A DNA stretch of 64,000 nt from NCBI RefSeq assembly GCF_002201475.1, contig NZ_CP021422.1, positions 3,738,814-3,802,813 of the forward strand, in the 5' to 3' direction. How positions within the stretch are numbered: the stretch's first letter is position 1; the number at the start of each line of letters is the position of its first letter. This stretch comes from Acutalibacter muris (lineage in GTDB: Bacteria > Bacillota > Clostridia > Oscillospirales > Acutalibacteraceae). The notes under the pieces were generated by a model. The model saw only the letters and a list, made by a program, of their open reading frames with translations. It was not told where the DNA came from and made no database searches. The position numbers and the translations under genes were made by a program. Positions 33,304 to 45,740 of this stretch are shown one piece after another.

Positions 33304-33732
33304 TTACATATTCCAAGCTTCCGGCTTCTGGGCCGCGTGCTTATGGTCCGAGCCGGCGTACAGACGCAGACGGGACATGGCGCTTCTCCCAAGGGAGTTG
33401 GACGGCACCATCCCCTTGACGGCCAGCTGCATTGCGAGCTCCGGCTTGGTCTTCATCAAAGCGTCATAACGCGTCGCCTTGAGATGGCCGATATACCCGG
33501 TGTGGCGGTAATAATACTTCTTCTCCGCCTTGCCGCCGGTAAGGACGGCGTCCTTGCAGTTCACGATGATGACGTGGTCGCCGCAGTCCACATGGGGCGC
33601 GAAGGTGACCTTATGCTTGCCGCGGAGCAGTACCGCAGCCTGGGCCGCCACCCGGCCCAAAGGCTTGCCGGCAGCGTCGATAACGTACCACTTACGCTCG
33701 ACTTCCCCGGCCTTAGGCATCGTAGTTGACAT
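33304..33732 (-). CDS. rplM: 50S ribosomal protein L13
   Basis: 142 residues: KWYVIDAAGKPLGRVAAQAA, DCGDHVIIVN, the KKYYYRHTGYIGHL motif and GMVPSNSLGRSAMSRLRLYAG are all standard for L13, an early-assembly protein of the large subunit. GGAGG lies 9 nt before the ATG. A consensus promoter is 48 nt upstream; the short leader does not show a convincing L13-leader fold to me. Confidence 0.97.
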   Translation of the reverse strand: MSTTMPKAGEVERKWYVIDAAGKPLGRVAAQAAVLLRGKHKVTFAPHVDCGDHVIIVNCKDAVLTGGKAEKKYYYRHTGYIGHLKATRYDALMKTKPELAMQLAVKGMVPSNSLGRSAMSRLRLYAGSDHKHAAQKPEAWNM

Positions 33733-33779
33733 AGCTTAAACCTCCAAACTTTCACTGCCTTCTTTCTTGATACCTGTTG

Positions 33780-33808
33780 ATGATATCACAAGTTCTCCCG
33801 TCTGTCAA
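33780..33808 (-). promoter_or_regulatory. Promoter of rplM-rpsI
   Basis: Minus strand TTGACA, 17-nt spacer, TATCAT. The 130 bp further upstream, up to the first 5S terminator, hold no gene or obvious signal. Confidence 0.82.
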
Positions 33809-33935
33809 CAGCTTTTCCCAATTTTTTAATCGGCTCCCAGACTAACTCGTTTTTTCTCCCTGTTAAGCCTATTTTGCTCTTATTTTCTCTTCTGCCATTT
33901 TGCATATGAGCTCCGCCCAGTTCTTTTTTAAAATG

Positions 33936-33968
33936 AAAAAGACGGCTTCTAAATGAAGCCGTCTTTTT
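33936..33968 (-). terminator. Terminator of the first 5S unit
   Basis: AAAAAGACGGCTTC-ATTTA-GAAGCCGTCTTTTT, symmetrical enough to work on both strands, two bases behind the 5S 3' end. Confidence 0.9.
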
Positions 33969-33970
33969 AT

Positions 33971-34086
<116 letters not shown>

Positions 34087-34118
34087 TTATTGCTGTCGGT
34101 CTTCCCGACTGCTTGAAT

Positions 34119-34147
34119 ATAATACCACAATCGATTTTAAAATGCAA
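34119..34147 (-). promoter_or_regulatory. Promoter of 5S copy 1
   Basis: TTGCAT, 17-nt spacer, TATTAT on the minus strand, identical in boxes to the copy 2 promoter and differing by one base in the spacer. Confidence 0.82.
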
Positions 34148-34273
34148 GCCCTTTTTTGAATTTTTCCGAATTTCTTTTCCTTTTATGAATATATTGTATG
34201 TCTGCTTTATTATATCCACATTCTATTGTATGCAGGCAGCCTAGTAGAATTTATTGGGAAACCTTCTGGTAAG

Positions 34274-34303
34274 TAAAAGAGACAGCCTCTATCAAGGCTG
34301 TCT
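34274..34303 (-). terminator. Terminator of the second 5S unit
   Basis: AGACAGCCT-TGATAG-AGGCTGTCT followed by CTTTTACTT on the minus strand. The hairpin sequence differs entirely from that of copy 1 although the genes are nearly identical. Confidence 0.85.
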
Positions 34304-34309
34304 CTTAGT

Positions 34310-34425
<116 letters not shown>

Positions 34426-34457
34426 TTATCGCTGTCGGTCTTCCCGACTGCTTAAAT

Positions 34458-34486
34458 ATAATACCACAATTGATTTTAAAATGCAA
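34458..34486 (-). promoter_or_regulatory. Promoter of 5S copy 2
   Basis: Minus strand TTGCAT, 17-nt spacer, TATTAT. Confidence 0.82.
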
Positions 34487-34628
34487 GCCCTTTTTTCAAA
34501 ATTTTTAAAATATTTTCCTGATGCAGCCTATATGGCTTTCTAATAAATATAAACCACTAGATATATGTTATATCTTAGCTGAAGATAAGCTCATATCCCT
34601 TTGTCAGAAACCGTTAAGAATAAAATTC

Positions 34629-34657
34629 TTGACTTGCCCCCTGCAATGCCTTAAACT
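34629..34657 (+). promoter_or_regulatory. Promoter of the Pro/Gln-tail membrane protein gene
   Basis: TTGACT, 17-nt spacer, TAAACT on the plus strand, about 50 nt before the ATG. The rest of the 280-bp gap after 5S copy 2 shows only AT-rich sequence. Confidence 0.6.
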
Positions 34658-34704
34658 ATGAGTATAGATTCTTTATTAGGCTGAATATAAAGGAGGCTTT
34701 TTCT

Positions 34705-35316
34705 ATGAAAAAAGGTAAGTTCGGCATCGTTCTATGTTTCTATCCCATCGCGGCCTTTGCCGCCGTTATTCTCGATTCACCTCTTATCTGCCTGCTCTTT
34801 GCTATGGCTGCCATTTTCCTTGAAAAGGACGAATGGGCCGGGCGGCAGACCCTTCAGGCCTGTATGCTTTCCGTCGTGGTGTTTTTCTTTAACCAGGCTG
34901 TGAGCCTGGTCAATCTGGTGCACATACCGTATATTTCGGCTTTCCTGTCTGTGATTGCCACTATCGCCTTTGTGCTGGTTTACCTAGCCGCTATTGTGCT
35001 CTCCCTTCTTGGCCTCCTCCGAGTGCGCAAGGAGGAGGAAGCCAATCTCCCGCTGTTCTCTGAGCTTGCCTACCACATCTATGGCAAGAGCAAGCCAAAG
35101 CCCGTGGCTCCGCCTGTCCAACAACAGTATCCCGTGGCCTATGGCGTTCCTCAGCAGCCTATGCAGCCCCCACAGCAGCCATATCCCCAGCAGAATGTGT
35201 ATCCTGCCGCCCCCCAATATGCCCCGCCGGTGGCCGTACAGCAGCCCCAGGAGCCGCAGCCCTTGAATCCCCAGCAGCCGCCACACGATCTTGGGTCCAA
35301 TGGGCCCGCCGTTTGA
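34705..35316 (+). CDS. Membrane protein with Pro/Gln-rich cytoplasmic tail
   Basis: 203 residues. Residues 5-115 contain four hydrophobic helices (FGIVLCFYPIAAFAAVIL, ICLLFAMAAIFL, ACMLSVVVFFFNQAV, ISAFLSVIATIAFVLVYLAAIVL); residues 130-203 are a low-complexity tail of Pro, Gln, Tyr and Val (runs such as QQPMQPPQQPYPQQ). AAAGGAGG precedes the ATG. No named family recognised; the first half looks like DUF4870-type small membrane proteins. It is followed 49 bp later by a DHHW-like envelope protein and may share its transcript. Confidence 0.65.
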   Translation: MKKGKFGIVLCFYPIAAFAAVILDSPLICLLFAMAAIFLEKDEWAGRQTLQACMLSVVVFFFNQAVSLVNLVHIPYISAFLSVIATIAFVLVYLAAIVLSLLGLLRVRKEEEANLPLFSELAYHIYGKSKPKPVAPPVQQQYPVAYGVPQQPMQPPQQPYPQQNVYPAAPQYAPPVAVQQPQEPQPLNPQQPPHDLGSNGPAV

Positions 35317-35365
35317 ACGGCGCTGCAAAATCCTTTAACTATCGCCCGGAAAGGGGGCATTTATC

Positions 35366-36568
35366 ATGGAGCAGCGTGAATATATCCGCCGGCGCGGCGG
35401 CGGTCCGGTCCGCAGGCCCAGCCGCCACAATGGCCCGCCGCGCTTCCTATGGTTGCTGCTGGCTCTGGTTGTCCTTGCGGGGGTTGCGGCGCTGGTCTAT
35501 TTCCTAAATAGAAACGCGGAGGACGACGGCGATAGCCAGTCTTCCTCTCCGGCTCCCTCCTCGGCCGTCTCTGCCCCCTTTGAGGACGAGCCTGCTTCGG
35601 CCCTGGAAACCCCAGCGCCCACTCCTGCCGCCGCTCTGCCCGACCAGCTCTACCCGGATTCCGAGCCCTCCGACATGGGGAGCTTTATGATAGCCGGGGG
35701 ATGTGGGTATGATTATTACCACTTTAATGAGGAAACCACCAACAGTTATATCCTAGCGGTCAGCGACGCGGCCGAAAGCCTTTCGTCTTCTGTAAATTTC
35801 TACAGCATGGTAATACCAACAAGCATGGACGTTATGCTTCAGGAGAGCTACCTCACTGAAAACAGTATAAACAGCAGCGACCAGCGCAAGGCAATAGACG
35901 ACTATATCTATCCTTCTATTTCCGCTATTAACTCCTCTGTAAAGACTGTACCCCTTTTTACTCCACTCCGGGAGCACTGCGACGAATACATATATTTCCA
36001 CAGTGACCGCACCTGGACCCAGCTGGGCGCGTACTATGCCTACCGCTCCTTCTGCTCTGCAAAGGGTATCGAGCCCGCCGCGCTGGACAGTTTTACCAAG
36101 CAGGAATACGAGGGCTTTTCCGGCGGTTTCTACAGCGAGTCCACCAGCGGCGCACTATATGACGACACGGTGGAGGCCTATTTCCCCGGTGGAAACACCA
36201 GCATGAATTTCACCGACAGCGACGGCGTCGAATATGAGGACTGGTCGGTGATTTCTGACGGCGATGGCTATGACTCCTCACTGTTATATCTGATTTTTGC
36301 CGCCGGTGACCAGCCCTATAAGGTGCTGGAAAACAGCGACATAACCGACAACTCTGCCTGTGTCGTAGTGCAGGACTCCTTCGGCAATTATTTTATCCCC
36401 TTCCTGACTCAGCACTATCAAAAGGTTTATGTGGTGGACTATAGCCGCTATAGCAACAGCGTGCCGGAGCTCGTCAACGAGTCGGGGGCAACAGATGTTA
36501 TTCTTTTAACAAATGTTATTGCCACCAGCAGTTCATCAGCAGTGGAGAGCTTACAGAGCATTTTCTAA
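35366..36568 (+). CDS. DHHW-like extracytoplasmic protein with altered motif
   Basis: 400 residues. A basic cytoplasmic start with RRRGGGPVRRPSR is followed by one membrane helix (residues about 28-50), a Ser/Pro/Ala/Glu linker, and an outer domain of about 300 residues. The pattern YIYFHSDRTWTQLGAYYAY matches the DHHW/AlgJ-like domain, where TDHHW is usual, and VVQDSFGNYF plus KVYVVDYSRY match the SGNH-type serine region. Related proteins act in polysaccharide O-acetylation. Here both His of the motif are replaced, so catalysis is doubtful. AAAGGGGGC precedes the ATG. Confidence 0.7.
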   Translation: MEQREYIRRRGGGPVRRPSRHNGPPRFLWLLLALVVLAGVAALVYFLNRNAEDDGDSQSSSPAPSSAVSAPFEDEPASALETPAPTPAAALPDQLYPDSEPSDMGSFMIAGGCGYDYYHFNEETTNSYILAVSDAAESLSSSVNFYSMVIPTSMDVMLQESYLTENSINSSDQRKAIDDYIYPSISAINSSVKTVPLFTPLREHCDEYIYFHSDRTWTQLGAYYAYRSFCSAKGIEPAALDSFTKQEYEGFSGGFYSESTSGALYDDTVEAYFPGGNTSMNFTDSDGVEYEDWSVISDGDGYDSSLLYLIFAAGDQPYKVLENSDITDNSACVVVQDSFGNYFIPFLTQHYQKVYVVDYSRYSNSVPELVNESGATDVILLTNVIATSSSSAVESLQSIF

Positions 36569-36581
36569 GATTGTGCATAAT

Positions 36582-36622
36582 AAAAGCAGGACAGCTTAAA
36601 TAAGGAGCTGTCCTGCTTTTTA
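36582..36622 (+). terminator. Bidirectional terminator
   Basis: AAAAGCAGGACAGCT and AGCTGTCCTGCTTTT form a 15-bp stem with T runs on both sides. It ends both the plus-strand DHHW-like gene and the convergent methyltransferase gene, whose stop codon lies at its right edge. Confidence 0.9.
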
Positions 36623-37432
36623 TTATTTAACGGCAACTGCCATAAAATGCGGGCTATAGCCTAAGACTGATGGCTCTGATTCCGTAAGCCGCAGCAGCTC
36701 CAACAGGCGCTCGCGGCTGGTCGGGTCTTCCCATTTCGCGTTCAGGTTCGGGGTCGGCCAAATTATACCCTCGATTGCCAGCACTTCACTTACATTAAAA
36801 CCGCTCTCCGAAAGCTCTGCGGCAAAGGTCTCCGGCGTGTGGAAGTACGCCTCGGCAATAAAGTTGGGATATTTCTCCAGCCTATGGTGCTCGCCTTTAA
36901 TGAGCTCGCCGCGAAGCATATTCATATAGACCTCATCGTCAATGAAGTTATTAGCGGTACGATAGACAGAGAGGGCCCACGTGGCAGAACTGAACTTTGA
37001 AATGCCCGTGGCAATCAGTAGACCGCCCGGGCGCAGGACACGGTACGCTTCACAGAGGGCCTTGAGCCGCTCCTCTTTATCCATCAGGTGGTATAAGGGT
37101 CCCATGAGCAACAGAGCGTCACAGGAGCCCTCCTGAACAGGCAGAGCGCGTGCGTCCGCAGCAGCAGCATAGTAGTGGGCTGTCTGGTGCTCCTTAGCAT
37201 ATTGAACGGCCGAGGGTGCAAGCTCATATAGTGAAACCGTACACCCTTTGGCGGCAAGCCAGTCAGAGTAATACCCGATACCGCCGCCCACGTCATAGAC
37301 GGTCATGCCTGGCTTGATAAAGCGCGAAATAAGTTCCTTGGTGCGCGCGGCTTCAATAATTCCCAGGCCGCGCTCAAGACGGCCTATCTCCGCGCCGTTT
37401 TCGTAGAAATCGAATACTTCCGTTTTATTCAT
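36623..37432 (-). CDS. Class I SAM-dependent methyltransferase
   Basis: 269 residues with motif I VYDVGGGIGYYSDWLAAKG near residue 45, motif II region VSLYELAP, the DALLLMGPLYHL acidic-loop segment and VLRPGGLLIATG. This is a Methyltransf_11/25-type small-molecule or quinone-like methyltransferase; the substrate cannot be told. It is the last gene of a minus-strand group with a GNAT enzyme and a membrane protein, 27 bp after the GNAT stop. Confidence 0.88.
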   Translation of the reverse strand: MNKTEVFDFYENGAEIGRLERGLGIIEAARTKELISRFIKPGMTVYDVGGGIGYYSDWLAAKGCTVSLYELAPSAVQYAKEHQTAHYYAAAADARALPVQEGSCDALLLMGPLYHLMDKEERLKALCEAYRVLRPGGLLIATGISKFSSATWALSVYRTANNFIDDEVYMNMLRGELIKGEHHRLEKYPNFIAEAYFHTPETFAAELSESGFNVSEVLAIEGIIWPTPNLNAKWEDPTSRERLLELLRLTESEPSVLGYSPHFMAVAVK

Positions 37433-37459
37433 AATTGACCTCGCAGAATAAGATATAGT

Positions 37460-37915
37460 CTATACGGTCTCTGTTTTAATGACGCGGAAACCGTTTTGGG
37501 AATAGAGCTCAAGGGCCCCACGATTCCAGTCCGCAACATGGAGCATGATGGGCGAGACGCCCATATGCTGCATACGGGCCACTGCAAAGCGCAGCAGCCC
37601 CTGACCATATCCTTTCCGCCTATATTGTCTGGCTACTATCAGGTCGTCTATCTCATTGTTATAGATAGCTATGGAACCTGCCAGTCGGCCATCTATCTCA
37701 AGAAGGAAGATATTTTCTGATTTTTTTAGGAGCCTCTCCCTGGTATCACAGCATTCTATAGGGTACACCCCTAGGGCCTGACGCATATCTGTAAAGCAGT
37801 CATTATAAATTTCTCTATATGCCGGATAGTCTGAATCAAGATAGCTGCGGATCTCCAGGAAGGGAGGATTCACTTCTCCGCCCATATATTGCATTGTGTG
37901 CGCCACGACACTCAT
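37460..37915 (-). CDS. GNAT-family N-acetyltransferase
   Basis: 151 residues with the acetyl-CoA loop VARQYRRKGYGQGLLRFA near residue 100 and the C-terminal NRGALELYSQNGFRVIKTE, both standard for GNAT enzymes. The N-terminal 15 residues before FLEIRSYLDSDYPA may be extra; an in-frame Met at residue 8 or 11 is an alternative start. It starts 6 bp after the upstream membrane protein gene, so they are one operon. Substrate unknown. Confidence 0.82.
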   Translation of the reverse strand: MSVVAHTMQYMGGEVNPPFLEIRSYLDSDYPAYREIYNDCFTDMRQALGVYPIECCDTRERLLKKSENIFLLEIDGRLAGSIAIYNNEIDDLIVARQYRRKGYGQGLLRFAVARMQHMGVSPIMLHVADWNRGALELYSQNGFRVIKTETV

Positions 37916-37921
37916 ATAAAT

Positions 37922-38419
37922 TCATCTCCTGCCGTCATTTTTAAATGTTAAGCTCCTTTTATGCTGGATATGTATTCCGATATGCCCTATACCCAGCGCC
38001 AGCGCGGCCAGCACTAACCAAATAACCCGCCCATATATCCCAAGAAACAGGAAAGCAAGTACCGGCAGAGTCGCTCCGGCAACAGGGATACCCAGGAAAC
38101 TGCTATAGAAGTCCCGGAGCTCCTTTTTACTTCTAAAGTACCCTGCCCACCACAATATGTACATCGCCATGAAGGCAAAGGCTATGATAAGCCACCAAGT
38201 CCAACTTGTCCATCCATGGAAATTGAGGTCGTCAAATATCAGGGCAAGCGTGGTTGTCAATATCTCCCCAGCCCTCTCAAATGCTAACAGAATTTTATTC
38301 TCTCCCTCCGGGGAATACCCCTCCGGCATATTTCGTGTCCATGCGATGTTAGGGATAAATAGCATCAGCAGGAAAATCAAGCCCACATATGAAAATCCAA
38401 GATGGCCCATCAAATGCAT
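37922..38419 (-). CDS. Membrane protein of unknown function
   Basis: About 165 residues with four or five hydrophobic segments (YVGLIFLLMLFIPNIAW, WTWWLIIAFAFMAMYILWWAG, ATLPVLAFLFLGIYG, WLVLAALALGIGHIGIHI). The frame is open upstream through the rRNA terminator, but GGAGGTGT lies just before the ATG at 38419; an ATG at 38410 is possible and better spaced. No family recognised. Its ribosome-binding site sits directly behind the terminator of the 23S gene, so expression may depend on read-through or on a promoter I did not find. Confidence 0.6.
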   Translation of the reverse strand: MHLMGHLGFSYVGLIFLLMLFIPNIAWTRNMPEGYSPEGENKILLAFERAGEILTTTLALIFDDLNFHGWTSWTWWLIIAFAFMAMYILWWAGYFRSKKELRDFYSSFLGIPVAGATLPVLAFLFLGIYGRVIWLVLAALALGIGHIGIHIQHKRSLTFKNDGRR

Positions 38420-38435
38420 ACACCTCCAATATATT

Positions 38436-38470
38436 GAAAAAACAGCCCATCCGACTGGATGGACTGAACC
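38436..38470 (-). terminator. Terminator of the 16S-23S rRNA operon
   Basis: CAGTCCATCC-AGTC-GGATGGGCTG followed by TTTTTT on the minus strand, about 95 nt after the 23S 3' end and just behind the 23S processing stem. It closes the operon without a 5S gene. Confidence 0.88.
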
Positions 38471-38509
38471 TTTCATATTTTACCTTTAGAGTAAAACTCA
38501 TATACCCTA

Positions 38510-38524
38510 AAAACTGGATAAAGC
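38510..38524 (-). other. 23S rRNA processing stem, 3' arm
   Basis: AAAACTGGATAAAGC on the plus strand is the exact reverse complement of GCTTTATCCAGTTTT at 41530-41544; the two flank the 23S gene and form the double-stranded substrate for precursor processing. Confidence 0.8.
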
Positions 38525-38560
38525 TAGGAAAGGAATCGAAAAAAGGGTGGGAACAAATAT

Positions 38561-41389
<2,829 letters not shown>

Positions 41390-41628
41390 ATGTGTTCTCA
41401 TAAAGTTTCGCTTTGAATAAGCTTTACTTTACCCTTTAGAAATTGCAGTTCTCACCTTAACAAGTCATGAGCTGCATAGCAACTCAAAAGACTATATCTC
41501 AGTTAAAACTCTCGATTTCTGTCTTCTTCGCTTTATCCAGTTTTCAAGGTACACCTGACTTGACTCCGCTTACGCTCCGTCAAGTCGTCAAGTTTCCCTC
41601 TGTAGGAAAACCTTTGGCCTTTCGGCCT

Positions 41629-41705
41629 TGGTGGGCTTAAGTGGACTCGAACCACCGACCTCACGCTTATCAGGCGTGTGCTCTAACCTGCTGAGCTATA
41701 AGCCC
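41629..41705 (-). tRNA. tRNA-Ile (anticodon GAT)
   Basis: 77 nt on the minus strand starting GGGCTTATAGCTCAG; anticodon arm CGCCTGATAAGCG with GAT, T arm GGTGGTTCGAGTCCACT, encoded CCA. Second of two spacer tRNAs in the order 16S-Ala-Ile-23S. Confidence 0.97.
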
Positions 41706-41735
41706 ATAAGTTTGGGTTTTGTCTACTCTCTGCCC

Positions 41736-41811
41736 TGGTGGAGATGAACGGGTTCGAACCGATGACCCCCTGCTTGCAAAGCAGGTGCTCTCCCAGCTGA
41801 GCTACACCCCC
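41736..41811 (-). tRNA. tRNA-Ala (anticodon TGC)
   Basis: 76 nt on the minus strand starting GGGGGTGTAGCTCAG; anticodon arm CCTGCTTTGCAAGCAGG with TGC, T arm CGGTTCGAACCCG, encoded CCA. First of the two spacer tRNAs after 16S. Confidence 0.97.
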
Positions 41812-41885
41812 ATACTCGAAAGGTGTTCCCTTTCCTCTCCTGAAAGCTCTCTGCGACTTGGCGCTTCTGCGCCAATGCCGGAGGG

Positions 41886-41906
41886 CCTTCAAAATTAAAC
41901 AACGAA
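41886..41906 (-). other. 16S rRNA processing stem, 3' arm
   Basis: CCTTCAAAATTAAACAACGAA pairs with TTCGTTGTTTAATTTTCAAGG at 43660-43680 with a single mismatch; the two arms flank 16S and form its precursor stem. Confidence 0.8.
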
Positions 41907-41971
41907 TCCGGTTTCTCGACTCCGTGCCGACCTAGGATGTTAGACCAAGTCATTCCTCAGTCAGTTCTCCA

Positions 41972-43506
<1,535 letters not shown>

Positions 43507-43862
43507 ATATGGTATCTAAAAGCGTCTCCACTCTTAAATCAATCTTAGAGCTTTAATTTAGCTCGTTGCGAAGCGTCTAGCTTCTCTGCAGATTTCTAAG
43601 GTTCTGCTTCCTCACTCCAAGAGTATTCACTCTCAGAATTCACGGGTCGTTCTTCCTTCTTCGTTGTTTAATTTTCAAGGTCCTCGGACATTACCTTCGC
43701 TGACGCTCCGGTAAGTCCCGGAGTTTCCCTCAGCCGCGAAGCGGCTGCCTTTTCCTGCGGAAAAGTACCGGTAAACTCCTGCGCTCTACGCTCCCCTTTT
43801 CGGCTTGCTCGGCTTTCGCTCTCGTTCGCCTTTTTTCGGGCCGCTCTCTCGAGCGCTTGACT

Positions 43863-43891
43863 ATCTTACCACACTACTCCCCGTTTGTCAA
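43863..43891 (-). promoter_or_regulatory. rRNA operon promoter and leader (43507-43856)
   Basis: TTGACA, 17-nt spacer, TAAGAT on the minus strand. The start falls near 43856, giving a leader of about 350 nt that contains GC-rich inverted segments (GCAGCCGCTTCGCGGCTG near 43730) and the 16S processing arm. The 538-bp gap to sleB holds nothing else I can support apart from AT-rich sequence next to sleB. Confidence 0.85.
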
Positions 43892-44044
43892 CACCTTTTT
43901 TTAAATTTTTTTCGACTTTTTTCATTTTTCTATATCTTGACGTTTTTTTACATTTTTTTCCAATATATAGAGCGGTATCCTTTGGTTTCCAGGCATACTT
44001 TTGCTTGTCCCTCATAAAATTATTCTATAAAGGGGTGTATCTTT

Positions 44045-44746
44045 ATGAAAACGGAAAAGAAAAAAATTTTTGTAATGTTCTGGCGCACAGGAGTTATTAT
44101 CCTTGTAAATCTAATGATAATGGCAATGCTGCTGAACAGCGGCGGAGCCAAGGCGCTCTCTAAATACGGCTCTACCGGCAGTGAGGTCACTCAGATACAG
44201 CAGCGCCTTCAGGAGCTTGGCTATGACCCCGGCACAGCTGACGGTATCTACGGAACACGTACCAAAAACGCGGTTATTTCCTTTCAGCGGGATTATGGTC
44301 TTTCCGACGACGGCATCGCCGGCCCCAAAACTCTTGAGGCCCTGGGCCTATCGGGGGGCGGAGGTTCCGGCGGTGGAAACTATGGAGGATTTTCTGAAAG
44401 CGATATACAGCTGCTTGCAAAGATAATATCGGCCGAATCCCGGGGTGAGCCGTACCAGGGACAGGTGGCGGTGGGCGCAGTTATAATGAACCGTATTGCC
44501 CATCCCTCCTTTCCCAACACGCTCTCCGGGGTCATTTACCAGGAGGGTGCCTTTTCCTGCCTGTATGACGGCGGAGTAAACGCCGCCGTGGCAGATTCCG
44601 CGTATCAGGCGGCCCGTGAGGCCATTAACGGCTCTGACCCCACAGGCGGAGCCATATACTATTACAACCCGGCTAAGACCACAAATAAATGGATATGGTC
44701 CCGGCAGGTAGTCGCCGTTATAGGCGCGCATAACTTCGCTATATAA
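44045..44746 (+). CDS. sleB: Spore cortex-lytic enzyme SleB-like hydrolase
   Basis: 233 residues. An N-terminal signal anchor (residues about 12-36), a PG_binding_1 domain (residues about 40-105, STGSEVTQIQQRLQELGYDPG and DGIYGTRTKNAVISFQ), a Gly/Ser linker, then the Hydrolase_2 domain (LLAKIISAESRGEPYQGQ with the catalytic Glu, VGAVIMNR, YYYNPAKT). SleB cleaves muramic-delta-lactam cortex peptidoglycan on spore germination; shorter paralogues such as CwlJ lack the binding domain. It supports a spore-forming host. No ypeB is adjacent. AAAGGGGTG precedes the ATG. Confidence 0.85.
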   Translation: MKTEKKKIFVMFWRTGVIILVNLMIMAMLLNSGGAKALSKYGSTGSEVTQIQQRLQELGYDPGTADGIYGTRTKNAVISFQRDYGLSDDGIAGPKTLEALGLSGGGGSGGGNYGGFSESDIQLLAKIISAESRGEPYQGQVAVGAVIMNRIAHPSFPNTLSGVIYQEGAFSCLYDGGVNAAVADSAYQAAREAINGSDPTGGAIYYYNPAKTTNKWIWSRQVVAVIGAHNFAI

Positions 44747-44782
44747 TAAAGCGGAGCCCTGACCCCGGGCCCCGCCTTTATC

Positions 44783-45667
44783 TCAGCCTTTTCCCTTCTC
44801 GGTGACAGGCAGCCAGATTTCATAATCCATGCCGTCACCGATACACTCATAATACTCTATATCGATAGGGTGCGCCAGGTCGTACTCCCTGTTCCCCGGC
44901 AGCCACTCCTGAAATATCTGGGTATACAGAGAATGCATCCCCTCTGGCATAGGACCGGCGCTGCAGAATTTGGCCCAGGCTGCGGCCGGTATCTCCCGCA
45001 CCTTCATGCCCTCCGGCACGGGCCCGCCCTTATACGCGCCTCCCACCATATATGCAAAGGTATCTCCTCCGCCCTCCACGCACACGCCAAAAGCGCCCAC
45101 GCCGTTTTCCACGATTGCCCTCTCAAGGTCCGTCTCCGGGGTCTTTCCCTGCCAGAGGGCGCTAAAATATTTTTTCGTCAGCCTGTCCCACATTTTGGGG
45201 CAGAGCTCATATCCCCGCTCCATAGGGATGTCCTCCTCAAAGCCGATGACCTTGAAGCTGTCCATCTTCTCAATTTTGTAGTCCACATTATGTCCTCCTT
45301 GTATAGTAATAGTTATCTTCAGCGGCAAAAATATCTTTATCCTCCTGCGCTGACGCTTCACCTGGGACGGCGGAAATCCGTGGAACCTCGAGAAGGCCTT
45401 AGCGAAGCTCTCCGGTGTCTGATAGCAGTATTTATACGCTATTTCTATGACCTTTTCATCGCCCGCCAGCAGGTCCATGGCGGCCATATAAAGCCTGCGG
45501 CAGCGTATATACTCCCCCAGGCCGTAGCCCGTCATGATCTGAAAGCCTTTCTGCAGGTAGAAGGGTGAAATGTTCACCGCCTTTCCGATATCCTCCGGTG
45601 TCACGGGCTCCAGCAGATGCTCCTCCATATACTCGATGGCCCCCCGCAGGCTTGTCAGCCAATCCAT
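44783..45667 (-). CDS. AraC-family regulator with GyrI-like effector domain
   Basis: 294 residues. Residues 1-105 contain two helix-turn-helix motifs of AraC type (PEDIGKAVNISPFYLQKGFQ and AYKYCYQTPESFAKAFSRFHG). Residues about 125-290 are a GyrI-like/AraC_E_bind domain that binds small cationic ligands (FKVIGFEEDIPMERGYE, WLPVTEKGKG). Such fusions act as drug- or metabolite-responsive activators. It lies directly before an MFS transporter in the same direction, 73 bp away, a likely but unproven target. GGAGG-type site upstream of ATG. Confidence 0.88.
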   Translation of the reverse strand: MDWLTSLRGAIEYMEEHLLEPVTPEDIGKAVNISPFYLQKGFQIMTGYGLGEYIRCRRLYMAAMDLLAGDEKVIEIAYKYCYQTPESFAKAFSRFHGFPPSQVKRQRRRIKIFLPLKITITIQGGHNVDYKIEKMDSFKVIGFEEDIPMERGYELCPKMWDRLTKKYFSALWQGKTPETDLERAIVENGVGAFGVCVEGGGDTFAYMVGGAYKGGPVPEGMKVREIPAAAWAKFCSAGPMPEGMHSLYTQIFQEWLPGNREYDLAHPIDIEYYECIGDGMDYEIWLPVTEKGKG

Positions 45668-45740
45668 TTTCCACCTCCTTTTTGCTCTCTTTATGCCCCA
45701 TTATAGCTCTTTTTCTGTTAAAAATCCGTTCTTTTTCGGC

